DNA from: Henriciella sp.
Lineage (GTDB): Bacteria; Pseudomonadota; Alphaproteobacteria; Caulobacterales; Hyphomonadaceae
Assembly: GCA_021776655.1 (NCBI GenBank)
Contig: JAJFFK010000019.1
Location: 19,119 to 83,118, forward strand
Reading direction: 5' to 3'
DNA: 64,000 nt
This document shows, in pieces, positions 19,451-30,516 of the stretch (its first letter is position 1; every line of letters begins with the position of its first letter). The notes below the pieces were generated by a model. The model had not been told where the DNA came from. It saw only the letters and a list, made by a program, of their open reading frames with translations, and did not search any database. Both the position numbers and the translations under genes were made by a program.

Positions 19451-20389
19451 TTGCGTTACATTTTTGCTTTTATTTCGACGTTACTGGTGGGGCTGCCCGC
19501 TTTCGCGTCTCAACCAACACCAGGCGCACTAGGTTTCCAAGAGCCTGCGACCCGTATCATGGAGCGTATTGACGCGTTCCATACACCCCTGACCATCGCA
19601 ATGACTGTCGTCGTTCTTTTGGTTACGCTTCTGATGATTGTGGTGTGCTTACGGTTCAATCGCCGTGCCAACCCACAGTCACGCAAGTTCAGTCATAACA
19701 CGCTGATAGAAGTAATCTGGACGGTTGTTCCGGTGATCATTCTGGTGGCAATAGCTGGCCCGTCTTTCTCGATCCTGTTCTATGCTGAGAATGAGCCTGA
19801 CCTTGAACAGATTGCACAAAGCGGCGACCTGGATGACCCGGATATATTTATCGAAGCGGCCAAACAGGGTTGGATTACGGTGAAAGCAGAAGGCATGGGC
19901 AACTGGGCCTGGACTTATCATTATCCAGACGAGACGGACGTTGATGGCTATCCCGTTTCGTTCGTGTCGAACGGCATCCACCTTGGTCTGCCAAGTGATC
20001 CACCAGCGACCCTTGAGAAACCACGATATCTGGCGACCGACAACCCAATGGTCATCCCAGCAAATCGGTACATTAGGTATCAGACCGCCTCTGATCGTGT
20101 GATCCATGCTTGGGCTGTACCATCGTTTGGGATTAAGACAGACGCTATTCCCGGCAGATTGAACGGAGGTTGGTTCCTGGTTGAGAAAACGGGTGTGTAT
20201 TACGGCCAGTGTTCTGAACTATGCGGCAAGAACCATGCGTTCATGCCGATCGAGGTGCGTGTCGTGCCACAAGAACAATACGATCGCTGGATGACCGTCA
20301 TGAAGACAGGCGACGTCGAAGCTGCAACAGAACTTGTGCAAGTGATTGCATCCGCCGACGGGGCAACACGCCTCGCCATGGCCGAATAG
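19451..20389 (+). CDS. ctaC: Cytochrome c oxidase subunit II (CuA)
   Basis: About 312 residues. It has a signal peptide (RYIFAFISTLLVGLPAFAS), two membrane helices (about 50-75 and 95-115) and a periplasmic cupredoxin domain. The CuA site is complete: HAWAVPSFG (first His), then CSELCGKNHAFMP (two Cys, Glu, His, Met). It accepts electrons from cytochrome c for the aa3-type oxidase. The start is uncertain: TTG at 19451 has GGAG six bases upstream, ATG at 19439 and GTG at 19427 have none. First gene of an operon running to thrC. Confidence 0.95.
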   Translation: MRYIFAFISTLLVGLPAFASQPTPGALGFQEPATRIMERIDAFHTPLTIAMTVVVLLVTLLMIVVCLRFNRRANPQSRKFSHNTLIEVIWTVVPVIILVAIAGPSFSILFYAENEPDLEQIAQSGDLDDPDIFIEAAKQGWITVKAEGMGNWAWTYHYPDETDVDGYPVSFVSNGIHLGLPSDPPATLEKPRYLATDNPMVIPANRYIRYQTASDRVIHAWAVPSFGIKTDAIPGRLNGGWFLVEKTGVYYGQCSELCGKNHAFMPIEVRVVPQEQYDRWMTVMKTGDVEAATELVQVIASADGATRLAMAE

Positions 20390-22090
<1,701 letters not shown>

Positions 22091-22169
22091 CCGCCCCGCA
22101 AAAGCTTTGGTGGACGACCCCTTGCGTATTTAGCCTAGAGGGTCGCTTCATTAACTGCTTCAGGATAAG

Positions 22170-23138
22170 ATGATGACTCAATTCAACCCGACTGTAGCAG
22201 CAGCACTTTCGCGCCCCGCGAGTGTGCACGACTATGTTGAGTTACTGAAACCCCGCATCATAATGCTGGTTGTGTTTACCGCGCTGGTTGGCGTGGTTGC
22301 CGCGCAAAGCGTCTCTGGTACTGGTATGAACCCGGTTATGGCAGCGATCGCAGTTTTGGCTGTTGCGCTTGGCGCGGGCGCGGCTGGCGCGATCAATATG
22401 TGGTATGATGCCGATATTGATGCGCTGATGACCCGTACGTCGATCCGCCCCATCCCATCTGGCGCCGTGCCGCGCGAAGAGGCTCTGACGCTCGGCCTGA
22501 TCATGTCAGGTGTTTCGGTGCTGTTAATGTGGTTATCGTCAAATGCGTTGGCTGCGGGCCTGTTGGCGGTATCGATCACATATTATGGCTGGTTTTATAC
22601 GATGCTTCTCAAGCGTCGGACGCCGCAGAATATCGTTATCGGTGGCGCGGCTGGGGCTTTTCCGCCGGTTATTGGCTGGTTGGCCGTGACGGGCAGTGCG
22701 CCGCTGGATGCCTGGATCCTGTTTGCGATCATCTTCTTTTGGACTCCGCCGCATTTCTGGGCGCTGAGTCTTGTCGCGCATAAGGAATACAAGAAAGCTG
22801 GCGTGCCGATGTTACCCGTCACGCATGGCGCAAAAGTGACACGCTTAAGCGTTCTGGCGTATACGGTCTTTTTGGTTCCACTATGCTTGGTGCCGGTTGC
22901 TACAGGGTTGGGCGGATGGATTTACATGGCGATTGCCAGTCTGTTTGGCGTGATTTTTCTTGGGTTCGCAATCGCTGTGTCGCGCAGCAAAGCGGGTGAC
23001 GTGGATGCCGGGGACGTAGAACGCAATCTGGCGATGCGGATGTTTGCCTGGTCGATCCTGTATCTGTTCACGATGTTTGCCGCCCTGTTGGTTGAGCACG
23101 GCTTTGGCTTGTATATTCCAGTAGGAGCAGCGTCATGA
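22170..23138 (+). CDS. ctaB: Protoheme IX farnesyltransferase (heme O synthase)
   Basis: A 322-residue polytopic UbiA-superfamily enzyme that adds a farnesyl group to heme B, giving heme O, the precursor of the heme A used by the oxidase next door. The first Asp-rich motif is NMWYDADIDALMTRTSIRP, with the family-typical RPIPSG following. The second conserved loop is TPPHFWALSL. Position between ctaD and ctaG is standard for alphaproteobacteria. The downstream small gene overlaps its end by four bases (ATGA). Heme A synthase (ctaA) is not in the window. Confidence 0.97.
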   Translation: MMTQFNPTVAAALSRPASVHDYVELLKPRIIMLVVFTALVGVVAAQSVSGTGMNPVMAAIAVLAVALGAGAAGAINMWYDADIDALMTRTSIRPIPSGAVPREEALTLGLIMSGVSVLLMWLSSNALAAGLLAVSITYYGWFYTMLLKRRTPQNIVIGGAAGAFPPVIGWLAVTGSAPLDAWILFAIIFFWTPPHFWALSLVAHKEYKKAGVPMLPVTHGAKVTRLSVLAYTVFLVPLCLVPVATGLGGWIYMAIASLFGVIFLGFAIAVSRSKAGDVDAGDVERNLAMRMFAWSILYLFTMFAALLVEHGFGLYIPVGAAS

Positions 23139-23374
23139 CCGAACAGATAATTCAGACTGGTCGTTTGAGCGCGGACGCCCTGGCGGCGCAAAAGAGGCGA
23201 AATGCCTGGTTGGCGCTGGCCTTGGTTGGGTTTGTGATTCTGGTTGGCATCACCACCGCCATTCGCATTCAGGCAACCGATTTCAGCAAGAATGAAGGCT
23301 TCTATTTCAGCGGCTCTCTGGAGCAGGAGACCCGCACCCCACCACCAGAATTAGCCCCGCCGGAAGGGGACTGA
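23135..23374 (+). CDS. Small single-helix protein of the cytochrome oxidase operon (CoxF-like)
   Basis: A 79-residue protein with one membrane helix (about 24-45, NAWLALALVGFVILVGITTAI) and a short polar C-terminus rich in proline (PPPELAPPEGD). A small protein of this size and form sits between ctaB and ctaG in many alphaproteobacteria and is annotated as CoxF or hypothetical. It is thought to support oxidase assembly, but the role is not established. It overlaps ctaB by 4 bases and ctaG begins 4 bases after it, so translation is coupled. Confidence 0.85.
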   Translation: MTEQIIQTGRLSADALAAQKRRNAWLALALVGFVILVGITTAIRIQATDFSKNEGFYFSGSLEQETRTPPPELAPPEGD

Positions 23375-23378
23375 TCAA

Positions 23379-23927
23379 ATGACCAATTCCAGGCTTGTGA
23401 CAATCTTGACGGCCCTGGTGATCGGAATGCTCGGCTTAGCATTCGCATCCAAGCCTCTTTACGACACGTTTTGCCGGGTAACCGGATTTGGCGGCACAAC
23501 GCGTACAGCTACTGCGGCGCCGGATACCGTCCTGGAGCGTACAATCTCGGTTCGCTTCGATGCCAATACTGCTGATGCGCCGGTCCTCTTTCGCCCGCTA
23601 CAGAATAACCTGCCGATCAAGCTCGGCGAGCACGGCTTGGCTTTCTATGAGGTGACCAATCAGTCCAATCGCGATGTCAGTTTGATCGCTAGCTACAATG
23701 TCACACCACATAAAGCAGGACGGTTCTTTAACAAGTTGGAATGTTTCTGTTTCGAGGAGCGGGTAATCGCGGCTGGCGCGACAAAACGGCTTCCGGTCGT
23801 TTTCTTTGTCGACCCAGCGCTGGATGAAGAGCGCAACCTAGACGATATACGCACAATCACACTTTCATATACTTTCTTTCAAACCGATAATTTTCCAGGT
23901 GCGGCGAAATCAGCATCTCTTGATTGA
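23379..23927 (+). CDS. ctaG: Cytochrome c oxidase assembly protein CtaG/Cox11
   Basis: A 182-residue periplasmic copper chaperone anchored by one N-terminal helix (about 6-24). It inserts CuB into subunit I. Seen are YDTFCRVTGFGGTT after the helix, FYEVTNQSNRDV, and the copper site KLECFCFEE (CFCF), then LPVVFFVDPAL. These are the diagnostic Cox11 segments. Length is normal. About 75 bases without a gene separate it from ctaE. Confidence 0.97.
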   Translation: MTNSRLVTILTALVIGMLGLAFASKPLYDTFCRVTGFGGTTRTATAAPDTVLERTISVRFDANTADAPVLFRPLQNNLPIKLGEHGLAFYEVTNQSNRDVSLIASYNVTPHKAGRFFNKLECFCFEERVIAAGATKRLPVVFFVDPALDEERNLDDIRTITLSYTFFQTDNFPGAAKSASLD

Positions 23928-24002
23928 GGTGTTGCCGTTACCTCGCACAGCAGTTTAAAAGCGGCTGGAATATCTATCACTTGCCTCAAGGGATTCCCTC
24001 AC

Positions 24003-24872
24003 ATGGCCGACGACGTCAAACACGACTATCATCTCGTAAATCCATCCGCGTGGCCATTCTTCGGCTCAATCGCCATGTTCACAATGGCGGTTGGCGGTGT
24101 GATCTATATGAAGGGCTTGTTTGGTTTGCCGCAAGGGTTTCCCTGGATCGCTGTTTTTGGCTTTGCAATGCTAATCTGGGTTGTAACGGGCTGGTGGCGA
24201 GAAGTGACGGTTGAGGGTAGTATTGGCGATCACACGCCCATTGTTTCACTCGGTTTGAAATATGGGATGGTACTGTTCATCGTTTCCGAAATAATGTTTT
24301 TTGGAGCTTGGTTCTGGGAATTCTTTGAGTTTGCGATCTTCCATTCTGCTCGGGTTGGTGCGACTTTTGACTCGGCAAATCCAGTTTTTTCAGAGGGGCT
24401 GAGCCGGTTTGCACAATGGCCGCCAGTTGGGGTGACAACCTTTGATCCATTCCACCTGCCGCTAATGAATACTCTAATTTTGCTTCTGTCCGGGACAACT
24501 GTTACGGCGGCCCATCATTCGATCCAGCACAACAAGATGGATAACGCCAAGCTGATGCTGTTCATTACGATTGTGCTTGGCATTGCATTTACTGCGTTGC
24601 AGGCGATGGAATATTCCGAAGCGCAGTTTACCTATGACGGAACGATCTACGGATCGGCGTTCTTTATGGCGACGGGCTTCCATGGTGCGCATGTTGTCAT
24701 CGGCACAATCTTCCTGATAGTTTGCCTGTTCCGCCTCCAAACCAAAAACATGACTGCAGAGAAGCATCTCGGCTTTGAGTTTGCAGCCTGGTACTGGCAT
24801 TTCGTCGATGTCGTCTGGTTGTTCCTGTTTGCGTTTGTCTATGTCATCCCGCATCTGGCACTTGGACACTAG
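24003..24872 (+). CDS. ctaE: Cytochrome c oxidase subunit III
   Basis: A 289-residue, seven-helix subunit that stabilises the oxidase core. Family text: [14 protein letters not shown] at the N-terminus, [23 protein letters not shown] (with the helix-III Glu), THHSI-like text (here AAHHSIQHN), [14 protein letters not shown] and [14 protein letters not shown]. Start and length are standard. Its stop codon is followed 4 bases later, in the same frame, by a short open frame that looks like a DUF983 remnant. Confidence 0.98.
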   Translation: MADDVKHDYHLVNPSAWPFFGSIAMFTMAVGGVIYMKGLFGLPQGFPWIAVFGFAMLIWVVTGWWREVTVEGSIGDHTPIVSLGLKYGMVLFIVSEIMFFGAWFWEFFEFAIFHSARVGATFDSANPVFSEGLSRFAQWPPVGVTTFDPFHLPLMNTLILLLSGTTVTAAHHSIQHNKMDNAKLMLFITIVLGIAFTALQAMEYSEAQFTYDGTIYGSAFFMATGFHGAHVVIGTIFLIVCLFRLQTKNMTAEKHLGFEFAAWYWHFVDVVWLFLFAFVYVIPHLALGH

Positions 24873-24875
24873 GGT

Positions 24876-24977
24876 GTGGCACAAGCGATCTCCGCGCCAT
24901 CGGCGTGGGTGCAGGTTGTGGTTTGGACACCTGTTATTATCCTGACAGCGCAATGGGAAGACGGCGGCGACACATAA
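24876..24977 (+). pseudogene. Probable remnant of a DUF983 gene between ctaE and surf1
   Basis: A 33-codon open frame (GTG start, TAA stop) fills the gap between ctaE and surf1. Its text PSAWVQVVVWTPVIIL resembles the last membrane helix of DUF983 proteins (usual form PPxWVHxxxWxPxxxxL), and QWEDGGDT resembles their C-terminal tail. The zinc-ribbon-like N-terminal half and the segment between helix and tail are absent. DUF983 genes commonly sit in this very place in alphaproteobacterial oxidase operons. The TAATG overlap with surf1 looks like the original coupling. The similarity is by eye from a short stretch, so it could also be a small membrane peptide still translated. Confidence 0.5.
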
Positions 24978-25675
24978 TGATGTTTCGTCCGATGCCAATT
25001 CTAACCGTGTTGAGCGTGTTGAGCCTGATCATTCTGGTCAAGCTCGGAAACTGGCAATATGGCCGCTACACGCAGAAGATGGCTGTGTCGGAGACCGTGC
25101 GAACTGAGGCACCTGCAGAAATTGTCAGCGCAATTGTCGAGACAGATAATGCTGGCATGGCGCAGCAAGTCTATGGCGCGATTGATGGCGAACCCGTGTG
25201 GCGACGCTATGTTCCAGCGCGGTTGGATGGCGATGGAGAGCGTGTGCTACTTTTGTGGGATGCGACAGGTGGACCAGGATCGGTTCCGCTCTTGGTTGCT
25301 GATGCAGGAGAGCCCTTCTCGCGTGTGGCTAACGTTCTGACCCGTACACCCATACGCGGTCGGTTCGCGGCGCAAGATAATCCTGAAGGAAATGAATGGT
25401 ACACGCTTGATCCGAGTGCAATGGCACGTCAGCTCGGTTATGCAGATGCCGCGCCGCGCATTGTCGAGACCCTGGCTGTTACCATTCGAAATAGTGCGGA
25501 TATGTCCCGGGCCAGGCGGGCCGCTAATCCCTACGCGTATGAAACGTTCAGAGATACCCTGCCGCCGCAACGTCATTTTGGTTATGCGTTGACCTGGTGG
25601 GGGATGGCTATCGGGCTTTTGGGCGTGTATTTCGTATTCCACCACTCACAGGGTCGTTTGCGGTTTCGGAGTTAA
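24977..25675 (+). CDS. SURF1 family cytochrome oxidase assembly protein
   Basis: A 232-residue membrane protein with helices at each end and a periplasmic domain between. The N-terminal helix ends in LGNWQYGR (family LGxWQxxR); the C-terminal helix starts RHFGYALTWWGMAIGL (family RHFxYAxTWY). Surf1 proteins help insert heme a into subunit I. The ATG at 24977 overlaps the stop of the preceding remnant (TAATG). Sequence between the helices is more divergent than in many homologues; for example the usual GxPVxxPL loop is here less clear. It is followed after 3 bases by thrC. Confidence 0.9.
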   Translation: MMFRPMPILTVLSVLSLIILVKLGNWQYGRYTQKMAVSETVRTEAPAEIVSAIVETDNAGMAQQVYGAIDGEPVWRRYVPARLDGDGERVLLLWDATGGPGSVPLLVADAGEPFSRVANVLTRTPIRGRFAAQDNPEGNEWYTLDPSAMARQLGYADAAPRIVETLAVTIRNSADMSRARRAANPYAYETFRDTLPPQRHFGYALTWWGMAIGLLGVYFVFHHSQGRLRFRS

Positions 25676-25678
25676 GGC

Positions 25679-27061
25679 ATGCAGTATATTTCAACGCGCG
25701 GGCAGGCCGAGCCGGTTAACTTTGTGGATGCAATCCTGGCGGGACTTGCGCCTGATGGCGGTTTGTATGTCCCAGAAGAGTGGCCGCACATCGGACCTGC
25801 AAGCTCTAATGAGAGTTATGGTGCTGTCGCGACGCGGGTGCTGTCAGCGTTTGCGGGTGATGCCCTGAACACTGAGGTCATCGCAGACCTGTGCGAGCGC
25901 GCTTATGCGTCGTTTGCTCACCAAAGTGTGACGCCCTTGAGGCAGGATGGCCCGAACCGATTTGTGATGGAGTTGCACCACGGCCCGACCCTGGCCTTCA
26001 AGGATGTGGCGATGCAGCTGATCGCGCAGCTTTATGACTATGTGCTGGCTGAGCGAGGGCAGCGTATGACGGTGATTTGCGCCACGTCTGGAGATACTGG
26101 CGGCGCAGCAGCAGCAGCCTTTGCAGGGGCTGATAACGTTGATCTGGTCATCCTCCATCCACATGGCCGGGTCTCGCCGGTCCAGCGTATGTTCATGACG
26201 ACAACCGGCGCTTCAAATGTTTACAACCTGGCGCTTGATGGCGACTTTGATGACTGCCAGGCCATCGTCAAAGCCCTGTTTGCCGATAAGGCCTTTGCCG
26301 CATCGGTATGTCTGTCGGGGGTAAACTCAATCAACTGGGCGCGTATTGCGGCCCAGTCAGTCTATTACGCCACAGCGCAGGCCGCGCTTGGATCAAGCCG
26401 ACCGATCCGGTTTGTCGTTCCGAGTGGCAATATGGGGGATGCTTTCGCAGGCTATGTGGCGGCGCGGTGTGGAATGCTGGCAGGTTTCGAAATTGTATGT
26501 GCGGTCAACAAAAACCGCACGCTTGATACACTCTTTCAGGAAGGTGTCATGCAGCGAACCCCCGCTTTGGCAACGCCTAGCCCTGCGATGGACATCTCAG
26601 TGCCGAGTAATTTCGAGCGCCTGATGTTTGAGATCAGTGGCCGTGATGCCGATACCGTGCGCGCCGTTTATGGGCGCTACAAACAGGCCGGAGAAGTCGA
26701 GCTTCCAAACAAAGTTCGTGGCCCACTAGGGTGCGCAGGATTCTCTACCCAATCGGTGAGTAATTCCGCTACGCTGGAGGAAATGCAAGCCTACTTTGAT
26801 GATACGGGCGGTTTGATCTGTCCACATACAGCGGTCGCGACAAAGGTTGCACGCGAACGACCTGAGACTGATGTAACGATGGTTATTCTGGCAACTGCGC
26901 ATGCGGCCAAATTTCCTGAAACTGTTCTTGAAGCAACCGGAATGGATGCGCCTTTACCAGAGCGCTGCAAATCTCTTTTGTCACGCGAGGAGGTTTTTGA
27001 GCAGTTGCCGGTGGAAATTTCTGGTATCAAAGACCGGATACAGGCTATCAGTCACGCTTAA
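25679..27061 (+). CDS. thrC: Threonine synthase
   Basis: A 460-residue PLP enzyme converting O-phosphohomoserine to threonine. The N-terminus QYISTRGQAEPVNFVDAILAGLAPDGGLYVPE is typical. The PLP Lys is in HHGPTLAFKDVAMQ; the phosphate-binding loop is ATSGDTGGAAAAAF; VNSINWARIAAQ and VPSGNMGDAFAGYVA follow. Length and order are normal for the proteobacterial long form. It ends the oxidase operon, a frequent alphaproteobacterial arrangement, where an M16 peptidase gene often comes next; here an EAL gene follows instead. Confidence 0.97.
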   Translation: MQYISTRGQAEPVNFVDAILAGLAPDGGLYVPEEWPHIGPASSNESYGAVATRVLSAFAGDALNTEVIADLCERAYASFAHQSVTPLRQDGPNRFVMELHHGPTLAFKDVAMQLIAQLYDYVLAERGQRMTVICATSGDTGGAAAAAFAGADNVDLVILHPHGRVSPVQRMFMTTTGASNVYNLALDGDFDDCQAIVKALFADKAFAASVCLSGVNSINWARIAAQSVYYATAQAALGSSRPIRFVVPSGNMGDAFAGYVAARCGMLAGFEIVCAVNKNRTLDTLFQEGVMQRTPALATPSPAMDISVPSNFERLMFEISGRDADTVRAVYGRYKQAGEVELPNKVRGPLGCAGFSTQSVSNSATLEEMQAYFDDTGGLICPHTAVATKVARERPETDVTMVILATAHAAKFPETVLEATGMDAPLPERCKSLLSREEVFEQLPVEISGIKDRIQAISHA

Positions 27062-27119
27062 TGACTATGCGATGTGTTGGCTGTCTATTCAGTCCGCGCA
27101 CGGGGGTAGGGACAGGTAA

Positions 27120-28139
27120 ATGACGAATACGCTTGGAGAATGGGTTTGGGATGGCACCAATCAGCGCTTGAAGGTCGAAATCAAGGCCGGTGACGCTTTT
27201 TCTATACTCGATGGTCGCTGGGCCCTGGATGATTTCTGCTTACTGTTTGATGGTCTGAGTCGCCGCCGGATTATCCGTAGTTTTTCGGGGCAAGATGCCA
27301 CCGTGACTTGCGAGCTGCGGCTGGCTGATGGGCAGATGGTTCAGATGGTTGGGGCTTTTACCAATGCTGAGGCGGCCCGTGGAATGGTCCTGGCCCAGTC
27401 GGCTGCGAGTGAAGGTTTAGATAACCCTGGCCCTGTTTTAGTGCCTGTATTTCAGCCAATTATATCATTGAATACGGGTCAGGTCGTCGGGTTTGAAGCG
27501 CTGGCGCGGTGGCCGGTTGATGGCAATTCTGCGGATGAGAATGGCCATATGCGCCTGGGCGATAAGGCGCTTGCCTCAAATATGTTGATCCATGCTTGTC
27601 AGGCATTGGCGATTTGGCGCACACAGACCGGACGCAGTGATTTATTCGTGCAAGTGAACCTGACCAGCCGGGATCTGGTTGATGACAGTTTGGTGGATCT
27701 GGTGTCAGCCTTGATTAGCGGACATGATCTTGGTGAGGGTGTACTCCGCGTCGAACTGACAGAGCAGGCAGCTTTGCGTGACACCAACCGCGCAATTGAG
27801 GTGGCGACCGCTTTACGCGATGCGGGCGCGGCTTTGGTTCTAGATGATTTCGGATCTGGTCATTCGTCATTTCTATGGCTGGCCAATCTTCCGGCAGATA
27901 GCTTGAAAGTTGACGCAGACTTGATTGCGCAAATTGGCAAAGATCGAGTCAGAACTATTCTGGAAGCCCTAACTTTGCTGGCGCGAAGATTGCATATGCG
28001 CACGACCGCTGAAGGGGTTGAGGATGAGAACATCCTGTCGGTTCTGCAAGAAGTTGGCTTTGATTATGTGCAGGGCTTTGCCCTCGCCCGCCCGATGAGT
28101 TTGGATGCGGCAAGTGCGTATCTAACTGAAAAGTCCTAA
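27120..28139 (+). CDS. EAL-domain cyclic-di-GMP phosphodiesterase
   Basis: A 339-residue soluble protein. Residues about 1-100 are a small sensor-like region, possibly PAS (no recognised ligand residues). Residues about 110-335 are an EAL domain. The catalytic set appears whole: FEALARW (EAL), VNLTSRDL (Asn), ELTEQ (Glu), LDDFGSGHSS (Asp-Asp), LKVDADLI (Lys), TAEGVED (Glu) and VQGFALARP (Gln). It should hydrolyse c-di-GMP. There is no GGDEF partner domain. It starts 58 bases after thrC and may be read from the same transcript; GGGACAGG lies just upstream of its ATG. Confidence 0.9.
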   Translation: MTNTLGEWVWDGTNQRLKVEIKAGDAFSILDGRWALDDFCLLFDGLSRRRIIRSFSGQDATVTCELRLADGQMVQMVGAFTNAEAARGMVLAQSAASEGLDNPGPVLVPVFQPIISLNTGQVVGFEALARWPVDGNSADENGHMRLGDKALASNMLIHACQALAIWRTQTGRSDLFVQVNLTSRDLVDDSLVDLVSALISGHDLGEGVLRVELTEQAALRDTNRAIEVATALRDAGAALVLDDFGSGHSSFLWLANLPADSLKVDADLIAQIGKDRVRTILEALTLLARRLHMRTTAEGVEDENILSVLQEVGFDYVQGFALARPMSLDAASAYLTEKS

Positions 28140-28143
28140 ACGC

Positions 28144-29472
28144 CTACCCTAGATCAACTTTGAGAGAGGATATGGCGTGCACAAAATTATTTGGTGCTAG
28201 CGTCATCTCACCGGTCCATCGGATATCTGGATGGCGTTTCAATATTTCTTGATAGGCGCATTCAAGCTGCATATTCGCAACCCGCTGCCCCAGACAGACG
28301 TGAGGGCCATTGCCAAATGCCAAATGCTCCCTGGCATTTTTGCGCTCAATATCGAACGTGTCCGGGTTTTCGAACTTTGCTGGATCACGGTTCGCGGCGG
28401 CATAATACATCACCACTTTGTCACCCTCAGCCAGCCTTTGCTCACCAAGCTGAGTTTGCGTGGTTACCGTTCGGCGCATGTATGTCACGGGACTAACTAA
28501 GCGAATGGCCTCATGAACAAAATTTGGAAACAGGTCAGGATTGGCGATCAGTTTGGCCCGCTGTTCAGGGGTCTCAGTCAGCAATTTCATTGTGCCGGTC
28601 AGGGAATTTCGCGTCGTGTCGTTACCAGCGAACACAATTAACAGCCATGACCCATCCAGGAATTCGGGTGACAGAGGCGCGCCATCAATCTCGACATTGG
28701 CGATAGCGCTGAGCAGGTCTTCACGTGGGTTTTTTCGGCGTTCAAGTAACAAGTCTCGGCCATAGTCAAATAGCGCCTGAATTTCTCCCAGGAAAGCCAT
28801 CATGTCTTCCGTCGAGACATTCCCGAGGCCCTCTTGCTGCACCTGATATTGCGAGTTTTCCAAGAAATGCATCCAGTGGACGAGCTTTGGCCGATCTGCT
28901 TCAGGCACACCCAGTATTTCGCATAGAGTGAACAAGGGAAGTTCAGCTGAGAACATGCTGACCATATCAACAATAGGGCCTTGTGCTTTCATCTCGTCGA
29001 GTAATTTGCCGACATAGACTTCCACTTTCTTGCGGAGTTCAGCCACGTAACCGACCCGAAAGAAAGCCATATGCTCCATCCGAAGGGCGGTATGATGAGG
29101 GCGGTCAAGATTGATCAGGGAATTGAGGGATGCCGAGTGCAGTAACGGATGGCGGGGTGCGTCATCCATGCCATAGCTCATCAATATACCGCCCGCTTGC
29201 GAGGAGTAAGTCACCGGGTCGAGTTCAACCTGCTTGATCAAGTCATAGGCTGTTACAGCCCAGAACCCGGCCCCATACTCTTCTGGATGCCACATGACCG
29301 GAGCTTGCTCGCGCATGGTCGAAAAGGCATCGAACGTATAGCCGCCAACACGAGAGAAAACTTCAGGATCGGAGAGGTCGACTGGCGGGCTCAACGTATA
29401 AGCAGACGGATTGGCAGGACCGGCGGGCGGGCGTTCACTCTGATAGGTATCAGTAATATTCTGCAGCGCCAT
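28144..29472 (-). CDS. Cytochrome P450
   Basis: A 442-residue soluble bacterial P450. Motifs are AGNDTTRNSLTG (I-helix oxygen activation, Asp-Thr-Thr), HEAIRLVSPV (ExxR of the K-helix), and FGNGPHVCLGQRVANMQL (heme Cys loop). ATG at 29472 is chosen because GGAG lies 7 bases upstream. It is a monooxygenase that needs an electron supply; no ferredoxin or ferredoxin reductase gene is nearby, so partners are encoded elsewhere. The text around the heme loop recalls class I P450s of alkane, terpene or steroid metabolism, but the substrate is unknown. It ends 4 bases from the convergent EAL gene. Confidence 0.92.
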   Translation of the reverse strand: MALQNITDTYQSERPPAGPANPSAYTLSPPVDLSDPEVFSRVGGYTFDAFSTMREQAPVMWHPEEYGAGFWAVTAYDLIKQVELDPVTYSSQAGGILMSYGMDDAPRHPLLHSASLNSLINLDRPHHTALRMEHMAFFRVGYVAELRKKVEVYVGKLLDEMKAQGPIVDMVSMFSAELPLFTLCEILGVPEADRPKLVHWMHFLENSQYQVQQEGLGNVSTEDMMAFLGEIQALFDYGRDLLLERRKNPREDLLSAIANVEIDGAPLSPEFLDGSWLLIVFAGNDTTRNSLTGTMKLLTETPEQRAKLIANPDLFPNFVHEAIRLVSPVTYMRRTVTTQTQLGEQRLAEGDKVVMYYAAANRDPAKFENPDTFDIERKNAREHLAFGNGPHVCLGQRVANMQLECAYQEILKRHPDIRWTGEMTLAPNNFVHAISSLKVDLG

Positions 29473-29522
29473 TCTTCCACTCCATGATGATTGAACCAAC
29501 CTCAACGAGCGGTAATGCTAGC

Positions 29523-30425
29523 TCACCGTTTCGGCCTGTGAACCCGTGACCTTACGGGAGGCTTGTTTTGTCGTCGCTGAGGCTCACGTTCAGCTGGTAA
29601 AAATTGTTCAGGAATCTTGTCGGACAATGAGTTCCGTAACAGGTTTCCGGGGATTTCCTCGACCGCGCCGGGGCGCAGATCGCCAAGTTCAAACGGACCA
29701 TACTGCGTACGAATGAGGCGATTGACTTGCAGTCCGAGGTATTCGAGCGCCTTGCGAACTTCCCGATTTTTGCCTTCAGCTAGTTCCAAAATAATCCAGT
29801 TATTCGTGCCCGTTTCGCGTTCCAGCGTCGCGGTGATTGCGCCAAAACGAGTGCCATCGTCGAGGGTGATGCCATCCTGAAGTCTATCAAGATCAATTTG
29901 GGTGATTTTGCCATGCGCACGGGCGCGGTAGAGGCGCGGCAGGCCGGTTTTGGGCAGCTCCATGGCACGAGCGAGACCGCCATCATTGGTCAGAAGAATC
30001 AGGCCTTCTGTGTTGAGATCAAGTCGACCAATCGTAACTGTGCGCGGCAGAGCCTTGGACAGTTCATCAAAAATCGTCCGGCGACCTTCTGGATCACTTG
30101 TTGATGTGATCAAGCCTGAGGGTTTGTGATAGCGCCAGACACGCACAGCCTCTGGTGCGCGCACCCGATTGCCGTTGACGCGGATCTCTTCGCGACCGGT
30201 TACCTTGAAGGCTGGGGTCTTGAGTTTTTTGCCATTCACCTGAACCTCGCCGCGTTCAATCATTGCCTCAACTTCTCGGCGGGATGCGATGCCGGCGCGG
30301 GCGAGATACTTGGCGATACGCTCACCCTCGCTCCAGTCAGGAGGCGTGCGTGTGGTGCGTTTTGCGGGGGCGGAGGATTTGCTCATCCGTCTGGGGCCGC
30401 GGTGCGTCTCTCGACGGTCCGTCAT
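29523..30425 (-). CDS. rRNA pseudouridine synthase, RluB/RsuA family
   Basis: About 300 residues. An S4 RNA-binding domain comes first (ERIAKYLARAGIASRREVEAMIERGEVQVNG, split here by position about 30-75), then the RsuA-type catalytic domain: the catalytic Asp is in TIGRLDLNTEGLILLTNDG, and HKPSGLITS and EGKNREVRKALEYLGLQVNRLIR are also diagnostic. It makes pseudouridine in 23S rRNA (RluB/RluE/F type) or 16S rRNA. The tail is rich in Arg, Pro and Lys. ATG at 30425 has GAGGA about 6 bases upstream; the longer frame reaches into the next gene and is not used. Confidence 0.93.
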   Translation of the reverse strand: MTDRRETHRGPRRMSKSSAPAKRTTRTPPDWSEGERIAKYLARAGIASRREVEAMIERGEVQVNGKKLKTPAFKVTGREEIRVNGNRVRAPEAVRVWRYHKPSGLITSTSDPEGRRTIFDELSKALPRTVTIGRLDLNTEGLILLTNDGGLARAMELPKTGLPRLYRARAHGKITQIDLDRLQDGITLDDGTRFGAITATLERETGTNNWIILELAEGKNREVRKALEYLGLQVNRLIRTQYGPFELGDLRPGAVEEIPGNLLRNSLSDKIPEQFLPAEREPQRRQNKPPVRSRVHRPKR

Positions 30426-30516
30426 AGGAAAGTCCTCAATGCTTGCTGGATCAGTAGTCGTGCTGGAAGCAAACGCAAGGACCCAGGTGGTTTCCTTAAC
30501 TTGAAAAGAGGGGGCG

